DNA of 24,536 nt from Pelobacter sp. UBA6812 (GCA_002452265.1 DKEW01000086.1:5095-29630), one strand, 5' to 3'; positions 1 through 7,486 are shown, numbered from the stretch's first letter. The notes: generated by a model from the sequence alone, not told the origin. Program-made: numbers and translations.

Positions 1-89
1 TAGGGCTTCATTTTGGGGTTCCAGCGTTTTGTCTGGTGACCGAAGTGCACCCCGGCCTCGAGCAATTGTTTCATACTGATTTGAGCCAT
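1..89 (-). CDS. rpsB: 30S ribosomal protein S2, N-terminal fragment
   Basis: Only the first 29 codons lie in the window; the gene continues past the left edge. The minus strand reads MAQISMKQLLEAGVHFGHQT and then KRWNPKMKP. The GVHFGHQTKRWNPKM stretch is the highly conserved N-terminus of bacterial S2, a small-subunit protein that binds late near the neck of the 30S head. The ATG at 87-89 has a good Shine-Dalgarno (AAGGAG, 97-102) at normal spacing, so the start is firm. rpsB is usually followed by tsf, which would lie to the left of this window. Identification is by sequence and is strong despite the short length. Confidence 0.95.
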   Translation of the reverse strand, partial: MAQISMKQLLEAGVHFGHQTKRWNPKMKP

Positions 90-102
90 GATCTTTCTCC
101 TT

Positions 103-617
103 AAAAAATGGTTAGCCTCCGCGCCCCTCTTCCCTTGATAGAACCTCTCCGCATACCGGTAAGGCACCTCTACCACCAGTCAGGACACGTGCGTATTGTG
201 AACAGGTGTAAGTACCATGGAAATGCTGCTTTAGCAAGGAGAAAATCTGTAATCCCCCTGTCATGTCAAACTGAAATCACCTTAATGCTTCATCCCCATT
301 TCACCTCCCCTCATGCTTCTACACTGTATCCGCAAAGCTTCATTTACATGACAGCATACCCCCATTGCACACCACATCTGAAACCTGTTAAGAACCCACA
401 CGAAACGCAGAAACCAAATACCTTAAAAACAGCCTTTACCGAATAGCGGAATATGCAATATTTCAGGCGGGTCCTCATGCTGCCGCAACTGTGATTGGGC
501 CGCCGCATCACCATTGCCATTACGCTGCAAATCGCCAGAATGCCCCGAATAAAAAGGTGCGCTTCCACGAAAGGTGACGTGTTTACAAGGCGGTATAAAC
601 TGTATTACTATGCGGCC
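103..617. other. Intergenic region between rpsB and lptF
   Basis: About 515 bp without a convincing gene. Short open frames here have no ribosome binding site and no recognisable protein. The stretch must hold the divergent promoters of rpsB (minus) and lptF (plus). For lptF the candidates are TTTACA (582-587) with TACTAT (606-611) at 18-bp spacing, or a lone TATAAA (594-599); both are weak. No terminator-like hairpin, tRNA or repeat was seen. Confidence 0.6.
241..269 (-). promoter_or_regulatory. Candidate rpsB promoter
   Basis: On the minus strand a perfect TTGACA (264-269) is followed after 17 bp by ATTTTC (241-246), a poor -10, or by GATTTT at 16 bp. If used, it would give rpsB a leader of roughly 145 nt. 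Long rpsB leaders with autoregulation by S2 are known in other bacteria; no such structure was demonstrated here. The -35 is strong and the -10 is weak. Confidence 0.3.
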
Positions 618-1793
618 ATGTCAAGCCTACGAATCTACCGTTACCTGCTACGTGAAACCCTCGTGCCCATGTTTCTTGGCCTTGCGATTTTCACTCTTGT
701 CCTCCTCATGGGACGCATCCTGAAACTTGTCGAAATGGTGATTAATAAGGGAGTCCCTTTTATGGACATCCTTATTTTGTTCGCCTCACTGTTGCCATCA
801 CTTCTGGTTCTGACACTGCCCCTGTCATTTTTACTTGGCGTCATGGCCGGATTGGGCCGCATGTCCTCCGACCAGGAAGTCCTGGCCCTTAAAGCCAGCG
901 GTACAAGTCTATACCAGATCACCGTGCCGGTTGCCATTTTGGGCCTCGGTGTCGGCGTCCTCACCGCCTGTCTTACCATGGTGATCAAACCCGCCAGCGA
1001 CGAACTTTTCCGCAAACAACTTTTTCAAATTGCCAGTAGCCGGGCCAACATTGGAATCCAGCCCCAGATATTCAATGATGAATTTAACAATGTCGTCCTC
1101 TATGCTAATGATGTCGACGAAAGATCCGGACAAATGCACGGTGTGTTTATCTCCGATGAGCGGCCCAACTCGCTCCCCGCCATCATTCTCGCTGACAGCG
1201 GTCGCATTCTGTCCAACCAGGACACCCTGACCCTTACTTTGCATCTTAAGAACGGCACTATTCACCGTCAACGCAGCGGATCGGCCAGTGCTTTTCACAT
1301 CATCGGCTTTACCCAGTACGACCTGAACCTTAATCTGGGCCAGACATCAATAGAAGCCGACCAGCCGCGCAAAAACAAAAAAACCATGTCCATAACTGAA
1401 CTCTATCGATCCATCCACTCCCCGGACACGACCCTCGGCTCAAAAATGAATGAATTGATAGCCGAATTCCACTGGCGCATGGCATTGCCCCTTGCACCCA
1501 TTCTTTTTGCTTTACTTGGTGTCCCATTAGGAATTCAGCCTGTGCGTTCCGGTCGCGGAAGTGGCTTTGCTGTCGGTTTACTTATTTTTCTCGCTTACTA
1601 TGTATTGATGTCGATTGCCAGTACCCTGGTGGTCGAGGGGAACATGCCTGGCCTTCTCATGTGGGCACCCAACCTTATCTTCCTTATGGCAGGTTTTATG
1701 ATTTTAAAGGCTGCAGCACTGGAAAAACCCCTGCCGTTAACAGATACTTTCCGGATGTGGACGGACAAACTGTTCCGTCTGTTGAGAAAATAA
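618..1793 (+). CDS. lptF: LPS export ABC transporter permease LptF
   Basis: This is an inner-membrane permease of the YjgP/YjgQ family (391 aa). With LptG and the LptB ATPase it extracts LPS from the inner membrane and passes it to the LptC-LptA bridge. The start chosen gives MSSLRIYRYLLRETLVPMF, the typical family N-terminus that leads into the first membrane helix. An in-frame extension back to 495 is rejected because it is not family-like. Hydrophobic helices lie at about residues 15-35, 50-80 and 95-120. A periplasmic beta-jellyroll-like region follows at about 130-260, and three C-terminal helices lie from about 290. The TAATG junction with lptG is a 1-nt overlap, indicating translational coupling. 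No strong ribosome binding site is visible. LptF rather than LptG is assigned by gene order and the N-terminus. Confidence 0.9.
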   Translation: MSSLRIYRYLLRETLVPMFLGLAIFTLVLLMGRILKLVEMVINKGVPFMDILILFASLLPSLLVLTLPLSFLLGVMAGLGRMSSDQEVLALKASGTSLYQITVPVAILGLGVGVLTACLTMVIKPASDELFRKQLFQIASSRANIGIQPQIFNDEFNNVVLYANDVDERSGQMHGVFISDERPNSLPAIILADSGRILSNQDTLTLTLHLKNGTIHRQRSGSASAFHIIGFTQYDLNLNLGQTSIEADQPRKNKKTMSITELYRSIHSPDTTLGSKMNELIAEFHWRMALPLAPILFALLGVPLGIQPVRSGRGSGFAVGLLIFLAYYVLMSIASTLVVEGNMPGLLMWAPNLIFLMAGFMILKAAALEKPLPLTDTFRMWTDKLFRLLRK

Positions 1794-2884
1794 TGACCAA
1801 GTCCCTTTTAAACCACTATGTTCTGCGAACTTTTTTCCGCCTGCTGGGTTTAGCCCTTGCAGCTTTCGTCGGCCTGTATTTGCTGGTTGAGTTTTTTGAA
1901 CGTATCGATGACTTCATGGAATATCACGCTCCAATCAGCTTGTGCGTGACCTATTTTCTCAATAAAATCCCTTTCATTATTATCCAAGTTGCCCCCCTGG
2001 CTTGCCTGATGGCTGTCTTCATGACCCTTGGCGGATTTACCCGCACGGGCGAACTGACCGCCATGCATGCTGGCGGAGTTAGTCTCGCGAAAATCACAGG
2101 TCCTCTGCTGCGAATGGGTGTATATTTTGCGCTGATCCTTCTCGCAGCCAATGAATTCATTGTGCCCGCAACTGTCAAACAAGCACGCTATATTCTTTCA
2201 ACGGAAGTAAGGGGGGGGCCTGCGGTTATCTACAAACAGGACAAGATCTGGCTGCGCCATAAAAAAAATATTCTGAATATCCGCCTGGCCAAGCCAAGGG
2301 AACAAGAGTTGGAAGGGATTACCCTGGTAACTTTTGACGACAATTTCCATATACGGCAACGCATAGATGCCGTGAGTGCCGTCTTTAAAGACGAGCAATG
2401 GCAAGGCCACCAAGTCGTTACCCGTACATTCAACCCAACCACCGGCAACCTACAGACAGAACAAAGCCAGAATGAAACCATTATCCCCCTACCGGTTACA
2501 CCTGAAGATTTTAGAGTCCCAGGAAGTAAACGCAATGAAGACTTATCCATCAGCGAATTGAAACGTCTGGCAAAAAAGCTCCGTGGAGAAGGATATAATC
2601 CCACCCGCTTTGAGGTCGACATGCATGCCCGCATTGCTGCCCCCTTTGCCTGTCTGGTAATGATTTTTCTCGGTATCCCATTCGCAATTCGTAAAGGTCG
2701 CGGAACCAGCCTCGCCCTTGGCATCGCGGTTAGCGTGGCCATCGGCGCCGTTTACTTCATTCTGCATGCAGCACTACTCGCCTTTGGCTATTCAGGAACT
2801 TTTCCGCCATTGATTGCTGCATGGGGTGCGAATATTTTGTTTCTATTATTCGGCGCTTGGATGTTTCTTTACAGCGAAGGCTAG
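1793..2884 (+). CDS. lptG: LPS export ABC transporter permease LptG
   Basis: Second YjgP/YjgQ permease (363 aa), the partner of LptF in the LptB2FG complex. The start ATG overlaps the lptF stop (TAATG), giving MTKSLLNHYVLRTFFRLLG. An earlier in-frame start inside lptF is rejected. Features are an N-terminal helix at about residues 15-35 followed by ERIDDF, a typical LptG-like segment, then two further helices to about 115. A periplasmic domain spans about 130-270. The ending contains FLGIPFAIRKGRGTSLALGI, matching the conserved family motif after transmembrane helix 4. The gene ends in a bidirectional terminator shared with convergent ahcY. The soluble Lpt genes and lptB are 14-16 kb away, so the Lpt system is split over two loci, as in E. 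coli. Confidence 0.9.
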   Translation: MTKSLLNHYVLRTFFRLLGLALAAFVGLYLLVEFFERIDDFMEYHAPISLCVTYFLNKIPFIIIQVAPLACLMAVFMTLGGFTRTGELTAMHAGGVSLAKITGPLLRMGVYFALILLAANEFIVPATVKQARYILSTEVRGGPAVIYKQDKIWLRHKKNILNIRLAKPREQELEGITLVTFDDNFHIRQRIDAVSAVFKDEQWQGHQVVTRTFNPTTGNLQTEQSQNETIIPLPVTPEDFRVPGSKRNEDLSISELKRLAKKLRGEGYNPTRFEVDMHARIAAPFACLVMIFLGIPFAIRKGRGTSLALGIAVSVAIGAVYFILHAALLAFGYSGTFPPLIAAWGANILFLLFGAWMFLYSEG

Positions 2885-2890
2885 CGACAT

Positions 2891-2918
2891 AAAAAAAGGC
2901 GCCCATCCGGGCGCCTTT
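2891..2918. terminator. Bidirectional intrinsic terminator between lptG and ahcY
   Basis: A perfect 10-bp stem, AAAGGCGCCC (2895-2904) with GGGCGCCTTT (2909-2918), has the 4-nt loop ATCC. On the minus strand it is followed by seven T residues (2891-2897), making it strong for ahcY. On the plus strand the T tract is only TTT, so it is weaker for lptG. It sits 25 bp after the ahcY stop and just after the lptG stop. Confidence 0.9.
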
Positions 2919-2943
2919 GACGTTTCAGTTGTTTCCATTCGGA

Positions 2944-4371
2944 TCAGTACCGATAGTGTTCCGGCTTGTATGGGCCATCTACCGGTACGCCAAGATATGC
3001 GGCCTGCTTTTCGGAAAGACTGGTAAGCTTGACACCCAACTGAGCAAGATGCAGCCTAGCGACTTTTTCATCCAATTGTTTCGGGAGTACATATACCTGA
3101 TTGTCATACTGAGCAGCATTTTGCCACAATTCAATCTGCGCCAACACCTGGTTGGTAAAAGAATTGGACATGACAAAAGATGGATGGCCAGTGGCACATC
3201 CAAGATTGACCAGGCGGCCCTTTGCTAACACAGTGATCCGCTTACCATCCGGCCATTCAATCTGATCAACCTGAGGCTTGACCTCATGAACAGTCAAACT
3301 CGGGTCTTCATAGAGACCTTCAACCTGGATTTCAGAATCGAAGTGTCCGATATTGCACACAATGGCTTCGTTTTTCATGCAATCCATGTGAGCACGGGTT
3401 ATAACATCCACGTTGCCGGTGGTCGTCACATAGATGTCTCCCCAACGACAGGCATCATCCATATCGACAACAGCAAAACCCTCCATGGCAGCCTGCAAAG
3501 CACAAATCGGATCGATTTCAGTAACGGACACAGTGGCGCCCATGCCTCTGAATGCCTGAGCACAGCCTTTACCCACATCGCCATAGCCCAATACCACACA
3601 TTTTTTACCGGCAATCATCACATCGGTAGCCCGCTTGATGCCATCGATCAGCGACTCCCGACACCCGTAAAGATTGTCGAATTTGCTCTTGGTAACAGAG
3701 TCATTAACATTAAATGCAGGAAACAACAACTCCCCATTGCGAGCCATATGGTAAAGGCGGTGCACACCCGTGGTGGTTTCTTCACTAACGCCTGACAGAC
3801 CGGCGGCCATCCGCTGCCAATATTCACCATCGACAAGCAACTGCCTGTTAAGCAGTTGATCAACAATGCTCAGTTCTTTGTTATCAGTGGAAACCGCAGG
3901 CACCGTGCCAGTACGTGCATATTCTTGTTCCCGGGCTGCACCACGGTGAATCAGCAATGTTGCATCCCCCCCATCGTCAACAATCAATTGAGGACCTTCT
4001 GGATGGGCCAGCGCCTTGAAGGTATATTCCCAATACTCTTCCAGCGACTCTCCCTTGTAGGCAAAAACCGGGATTCCGGTGGCGGCTATGGCCGCTGCCG
4101 CATGGTCCTGCGTCGAATAGATATTGCAGCTGGCCCAGCGTAACTCGGCACCCAACTCGGCCAGTGTTTCAATTAAAACCGCAGTCTGGATGGTCATATG
4201 CAATGAACCGGTAATACGGGCGCCGGCAAGTGGCTTCTTCCCCCGATACTCTTCCCTGATAGCCATCAATCCTGGCATTTCAGCTTCGGCCATGCGGATT
4301 TCGCGCCGTCCCCAGCCGGCTAAATCGATATCTTTGACGATATAATCCTCAGCAATAGTCTTAATTTCCAT
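2944..4371 (-). CDS. ahcY: S-adenosylhomocysteinase (adenosylhomocysteine hydrolase)
   Basis: Cytosolic NAD-dependent enzyme (475 aa) that hydrolyses S-adenosylhomocysteine to adenosine and homocysteine, removing the product inhibitor of methyltransferases and closing the SAM cycle. Visible family marks are GSLHMTIQTAVLIETL (about 55-70), the CNIYSTQDHAAAA substrate region (about 82-94), and the NAD-binding GYGDVGKGCAQAFRGMGA (262-279). The conserved C-terminal ending is KPEHYRY. The length and the EEYWEYTFKAL insertion fit the longer proteobacterial form. The ATG has a GGAG upstream. It lies 47 bp downstream of sahR on the same strand with no terminator between, so the two are very probably co-transcribed and repressed by SahR. 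Confidence 0.97.
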   Translation of the reverse strand: MEIKTIAEDYIVKDIDLAGWGRREIRMAEAEMPGLMAIREEYRGKKPLAGARITGSLHMTIQTAVLIETLAELGAELRWASCNIYSTQDHAAAAIAATGIPVFAYKGESLEEYWEYTFKALAHPEGPQLIVDDGGDATLLIHRGAAREQEYARTGTVPAVSTDNKELSIVDQLLNRQLLVDGEYWQRMAAGLSGVSEETTTGVHRLYHMARNGELLFPAFNVNDSVTKSKFDNLYGCRESLIDGIKRATDVMIAGKKCVVLGYGDVGKGCAQAFRGMGATVSVTEIDPICALQAAMEGFAVVDMDDACRWGDIYVTTTGNVDVITRAHMDCMKNEAIVCNIGHFDSEIQVEGLYEDPSLTVHEVKPQVDQIEWPDGKRITVLAKGRLVNLGCATGHPSFVMSNSFTNQVLAQIELWQNAAQYDNQVYVLPKQLDEKVARLHLAQLGVKLTSLSEKQAAYLGVPVDGPYKPEHYRY

Positions 4372-4418
4372 GTTGTTATCTCCATTTGAATTTAAAATAG
4401 TACCCCACGGGCAGACTC

Positions 4419-5336
4419 TTATTTTTTGACGGCGGAAACAAGAACAACATCATGCTCTGAAGGCGCCCCGGTCACGATCTGATAGGAGGTCAGTTCAAAG
4501 CCTGCAGACAACAACCAGCCCTCCAACTCGGTACGTTCGAATCCCAGCCACTGGTCGGCCATGACGTCTCTGACCCATTCATGTTCATGACGATGCAAAT
4601 CGGCCAAAGTAATTCCGCCACCGGGCGACAATACACGTGCAAGCTCACAAAAGACCTGCTGAGGCGAAGCAGCATGGTGCAGAACCATGTTGAGCACCAC
4701 CCACTGCACTTCATTATCAGAGACCGGTAAATGCCGCATTTCTCCTAAACGCAATTCAATACCATTGAGTCCAGAATCCAAGACCCTTTGACGGGCCTGT
4801 TCAAGCATAACGGAAGAATGGTCCACACCTACAACCATTTGAGCTCGATGGCGCAACCCTTCTAACAAATTCCCGGTCCCTACCCCAACTTCCAATGCAA
4901 TCTTCAAATCAGGAACCGATTCCAGCAGAAGTTTCTGGTAATCGACGGTAGGCAAAGAGTCCCTCACAAGTTTATCCCATTGCCGGGCGTGCCTGTCAAA
5001 AAAGGCGAGGCTTTTCCAGCGCCTGTTTTCCAGAACCGCAAGTAAACGTTCTCGATCTGAAGTCGCCAGAGCATCCTGGTTCAGCCGTGACTCCACCAAG
5101 GGCCGGATGTCGGCAAAGAATTGATTACTGCCGGACAATCTATAATAGGCCCACGTACCCTGCCGTTTTACGGACAACAGACCGGCCTCTGAGAGAATTT
5201 TGAGATGTCGCGAAACGCGTGACTGTCCCATGTCAACAATAGACGTCAGTTCCTGCACGGTAAACTCTCCCCGGGCGAGAACAGCCAATAAGCGTAAGCG
5301 TGTCGGATCGGCCAAAGCCTTGAAGGTAGAAAGCAT
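4419..5336 (-). CDS. sahR: ArsR-family regulator with C-terminal SAM-methyltransferase-like domain (SahR)
   Basis: The protein is 305 aa with two parts. Residues 1-70 form an ArsR-type winged helix (ALADPTRLRLLAVLARGEF, then SRVSRHLKILSEAGLLSVKR). Residues about 110-305 form a class I methyltransferase fold with motif I ALEVGVGTGN (147-156), the acidic end of motif II in VVGVDHS, and the post-motif VLSPGGGITLADLH. SahR regulators of Proteobacteria have this layout: the methylase-like domain binds SAH, which releases the repressor from DNA and switches on SAM-cycle genes. The position directly upstream of ahcY and the palindrome in its own promoter fit this closely. An alternative reading is an active ArsR-fused methyltransferase; sequence alone cannot rule out catalysis. 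The start ATG has only a weak Shine-Dalgarno. Confidence 0.85.
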   Translation of the reverse strand: MLSTFKALADPTRLRLLAVLARGEFTVQELTSIVDMGQSRVSRHLKILSEAGLLSVKRQGTWAYYRLSGSNQFFADIRPLVESRLNQDALATSDRERLLAVLENRRWKSLAFFDRHARQWDKLVRDSLPTVDYQKLLLESVPDLKIALEVGVGTGNLLEGLRHRAQMVVGVDHSSVMLEQARQRVLDSGLNGIELRLGEMRHLPVSDNEVQWVVLNMVLHHAASPQQVFCELARVLSPGGGITLADLHRHEHEWVRDVMADQWLGFERTELEGWLLSAGFELTSYQIVTGAPSEHDVVLVSAVKK

Positions 5337-5356
5337 TAATCACATTTCCCTGCTAA

Positions 5357-5385
5357 AACATATCAAGTTTTCTTGATATAATCAA
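5357..5385 (-). promoter_or_regulatory. sahR-ahcY promoter
   Basis: On the minus strand TTGATT (5380-5385) and TATGTT (5357-5362) are separated by exactly 17 bp. Each box matches four of six consensus positions. The spacer is filled by the palindromic operator, so a bound repressor would block RNA polymerase. Transcription would start near 5350, leaving a leader of about 14 nt before sahR. Confidence 0.65.
5360..5379. promoter_or_regulatory. Putative SahR operator, perfect 8-bp inverted repeat
   Basis: The sequence is ATATCAAGTTTTCTTGATAT: two perfect 8-bp arms around a TTTT centre. It is 24 bp upstream of the sahR start and lies within the promoter spacer, reaching into the -10 box. Palindromes of this size suit ArsR-family dimers. 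Assignment to SahR is by position and by the known habit of the family to control ahcY; binding has not been shown. Confidence 0.75.
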
Positions 5386-5404
5386 ACTGGGGATTAAAAT
5401 GCAA

Positions 5405-5444
5405 GCAAAAAAGGCGAACCCGTCATCGGGTTCGCCTTTTTTGC
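5405..5444 (-). terminator. Intrinsic terminator after the lipoprotein gene
   Basis: An 18-bp perfect stem (5405-5422 with 5427-5444) has the loop TCAT. The stem carries A6 and T6 tracts at its outer part, so on either strand the transcript has a U run at the base of the hairpin. It lies 18 bp past the lipoprotein stop codon and insulates sahR-ahcY. Its core GGCGAACC/GGTTCGCC is the same as in the metK terminator. Confidence 0.9.
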
Positions 5445-5462
5445 CACAGAGGGAATGACCAG

Positions 5463-6197
5463 TTACTGAAGAGACATAACTACCGTATGAACCAGTCCGG
5501 TTGCAACCTCGCTGACCTGCAACCTCAACTGAGCCGCAGAGGAGGCTTCACCAGGAAAAAACAAAAACCCATGAGCAATACTACCAGGTTGAATGCCTTG
5601 ATTTATCAGTGACTTATTCGCTAAATCACGGGCAATCTGCCGGCCGGCATCATCGTCGGTTGCACCCTGTGCACCACCAACAACAGCGCCTCCGGCACCA
5701 CCAACCGCGGCACCCTTGAATAAGGCGGAACCGACATTTTCACCGCTCAAAATACCAATGGCTGCACCCAGAACAGCGCCGCCCGCGGCCCCCAACATGG
5801 CCCCCTTACCACCACCTTTCGCGATACGCGCATATTCAGAACTTTTTTCGATGCGGGTATAGGCGGTCCTACTGTCGAGCAGGTTCCACAAATTTCCTTC
5901 GGTGTCGATCAAAAAGGATTGTTCCGGAACAATGGTCAGAGCAGTGCTCCCCTGATTATCGAAGACCACTTGAACGGGTAACAAACCTGCGCTCCGGATA
6001 TCGAAACCGAAGGCCTCCGAAGCCTCAGCTTTATCGACATATGCCTTGGATGCCAACTGCGCTCCTGCTACACGCTGCATATTGCCGTAACTCGCTGGGG
6101 ACCGAAATGGCACCTCCTGACTACGATAGGTAGTACACCCGACCAACACCAGTAACAGCGACAACCCACATGAAGCAACAGATAATGCGATTTTCAT
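5463..6197 (-). CDS. Glycine-zipper lipoprotein of unknown function
   Basis: The start chosen gives MKIALSVASCGLSLLLVLVG followed by Cys21, a clear lipoprotein signal with lipobox LVGC; the mature protein would be lipid-anchored. An in-frame extension to 6242 would push the signal peptide inward and is rejected. Residues about 45-115 are a soluble region without a motif I recognise. Residues 128-178 are a glycine-zipper segment (repeated GxxxG patterns such as GAAGGAVLGAAIG and GAAVGGAGGAVVGG) that could insert in a membrane as a hairpin. The C-terminal 65 residues are predicted soluble. The length is 244 aa. No +2 Asp is seen (Thr follows Cys), so outer-membrane sorting is plausible. The role is unknown. 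The Shine-Dalgarno is weak (GGAAAGG). Confidence 0.8.
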   Translation of the reverse strand: MKIALSVASCGLSLLLVLVGCTTYRSQEVPFRSPASYGNMQRVAGAQLASKAYVDKAEASEAFGFDIRSAGLLPVQVVFDNQGSTALTIVPEQSFLIDTEGNLWNLLDSRTAYTRIEKSSEYARIAKGGGKGAMLGAAGGAVLGAAIGILSGENVGSALFKGAAVGGAGGAVVGGAQGATDDDAGRQIARDLANKSLINQGIQPGSIAHGFLFFPGEASSAAQLRLQVSEVATGLVHTVVMSLQ

Positions 6198-6232
6198 GGC
6201 TGCGCACCTTTCCAGATAACGGTTGTGGTAAT

Positions 6233-6238
6233 ATTTTA
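6233..6238 (-). promoter_or_regulatory. Candidate extended -10 promoter for the lipoprotein gene
   Basis: The minus strand reads TGGTAAAAT, an extended -10 (TGn plus TAAAAT) 35 bp before the chosen start. No good -35 lies at 17-18 bp. An alternative pairing is TTGCAT with TATTAC at 17 bp in the same stretch. Either reading supports a promoter in the 150-bp gap between the glycosyltransferase and lipoprotein genes. Confidence 0.35.
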
Positions 6239-6324
6239 CCATACAAAACCATGCAACTCACCACACGGCAATCAAAACCATCCAATAACCAATTAAATCA
6301 TCCCATTATTCGGGCAACCTTGGA

Positions 6325-6356
6325 AAGTAAAAATCAATGGTCCGCATTCAGGACCA
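6325..6356 (-). terminator. Weak intrinsic terminator at the glycosyltransferase 3' end
   Basis: A 6-bp stem, TGGTCC (6338-6343) with GGACCA (6351-6356), has a 7-nt loop and overlaps the glycosyltransferase stop codon. On the minus strand it is followed by TTGATTTTTACTTT, an imperfect U-rich tail. It would separate this gene from the lipoprotein gene only partly. Confidence 0.4.
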
Positions 6357-7430
6357 ACGGCTTGCAAAGACCTGCCATCGAAACCACACCCATGTAAGGA
6401 GGGCCGCCGACCAAATACAAAAAGACCGTTGAAGCACCGGTGCTGCAAACCTGTCAAACCATTCTGTACATGGTAAGTTTCCATGCCCAACCGGAATACC
6501 GTTTCGAAAATGACGCCGGGTATCTACCATTAAAGCCAACTGCCAGGCATTTTCACAGACAAAGATGCCAATTTTACGCCACACCGTCAGCTTATCCTTC
6601 CACCCCAGAAGGTCGACCTTCCGGGCTATCTCTTTAAAAAACGGACCGAGAATTAGCCGATTGCACACCGAATGCTGTCTATAAAGGCCCGGCAAGGCGC
6701 CAAGCCAGGCGCCGCACCCCGCATCCTCACAAGCAAGCACAAGAGCATTCAGAACCTGACGCCGATAAAATCCTTCGTATTCAAATCGCCTGGCGGATGT
6801 ACCGATCACCTCCGGCAACAGTAACCATTGACCGCAATTTTCAATGCGTTTTGCCAGGCGAACATCTTCAAGAAACGGCAGCGATTCGTCGAAGGGCCCG
6901 ACCAGGTTAAAAAGTTCTCTGGACAATAAAAACCCTTGGTCGCCATGGGTGCAATAGGGTCGATGCATGTACGTTTTCCAGGCATGATGGTAAAAAACCC
7001 AGGATCGCTTGTTCGAATGCCGCATGAAGTAAAGTGGGAAATGCCCGGCTATCTTTTGGTGACCAGCCTGCCGGCAAGCCGACTTCAGGGAAGCGACCCC
7101 CATGGCCAGGGCCCTCCGATTCTCAAAGCTAGAATCTACATGAAGAAAGAGGATGATGTCGGCACGACTATGTGCTGCACCGACATTGAGCTGCTTGGCT
7201 CTACCGGGGGCCGATGCCAACAACTTGCAGGGAAAAGCACAAGAACGAATCAGTTCTTCCAATACTTGCCTACTGCCATCGCCTGAACCACCATCGCAAA
7301 GGATCAGTTCAAATTTAATCCCCTGCTGGGATTCAAGGGTGGCGAACAATAATGGAAGAGTTGAACATTCGTTAAGAATGGGGACAACTATCGACAATTC
7401 TGGGGTTAATGCTCCAGCACATGAATACAT
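6348..7430 (-). CDS. Family 2 glycosyltransferase, TIGR04283-like
   Basis: This is a GT-A fold transferase of 360 aa. The N-terminus has ELSIVVPILNECSTLPLLF, then LILCDGGSGDGSRQVL (the nucleotide-binding DGGS motif), APGRAKQLNVGA, and IILFLHVDS, where the usual metal-binding DxD appears as HVDS. THGDQGFLLSRELF and LPFLEDVRLAKRI follow as the acceptor and catalytic region. This order matches the TIGR04283 set of transferases often seen with rSAM/selenodomain genes; none of those partners is visible here. The C-terminal 130 residues are longer than in the plain domain and carry a hydrophobic tail near the end. The start is M at 7430 with a GGGGG upstream; the longer frame to 7478 translates the metK terminator and is rejected. 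The donor and acceptor sugars are unknown. Confidence 0.8.
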   Translation of the reverse strand: MYSCAGALTPELSIVVPILNECSTLPLLFATLESQQGIKFELILCDGGSGDGSRQVLEELIRSCAFPCKLLASAPGRAKQLNVGAAHSRADIILFLHVDSSFENRRALAMGVASLKSACRQAGHQKIAGHFPLYFMRHSNKRSWVFYHHAWKTYMHRPYCTHGDQGFLLSRELFNLVGPFDESLPFLEDVRLAKRIENCGQWLLLPEVIGTSARRFEYEGFYRRQVLNALVLACEDAGCGAWLGALPGLYRQHSVCNRLILGPFFKEIARKVDLLGWKDKLTVWRKIGIFVCENAWQLALMVDTRRHFRNGIPVGHGNLPCTEWFDRFAAPVLQRSFCIWSAALLTWVWFRWQVFASRWS

Positions 7431-7447
7431 GAATCCCCCGGATATAG

Positions 7448-7475
7448 AAAAGGCGAACCTTGCGGTTCGCCTTTT
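7448..7475 (-). terminator. Intrinsic terminator after metK
   Basis: A perfect 12-bp stem, AAAAGGCGAACC (7448-7459) with GGTTCGCCTTTT (7464-7475), has loop TTGC. It lies 11 bp beyond the metK stop and 17 bp before the glycosyltransferase start. On the minus strand the stem ends in TTTT and the tail (CTATATC) is not U-rich, so read-through is possible. It shares its stem with the terminator at 5405-5444. Confidence 0.85.
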
Positions 7476-7486
7476 CATTTACCCTA

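Noticed and set aside
495..617. In-frame N-terminal extension of lptF
   Set aside because: The 41 extra residues are polar and cysteine-bearing, and LptF normally begins a few residues before its first helix, as at 618.
3286..3795. Plus-strand open frame of 169 codons
   Set aside because: Antisense to ahcY, which is beyond doubt; no family-like sequence.
4372..4418. SAH riboswitch before ahcY
   Set aside because: Only 47 bp separate sahR and ahcY and no pseudoknot-like pairing is seen; control by the protein operator explains the locus.
7431..7478. N-terminal extension of the glycosyltransferase
   Set aside because: It translates through the metK terminator stem and has no ribosome binding site; the ATG at 7430 fits the family start.
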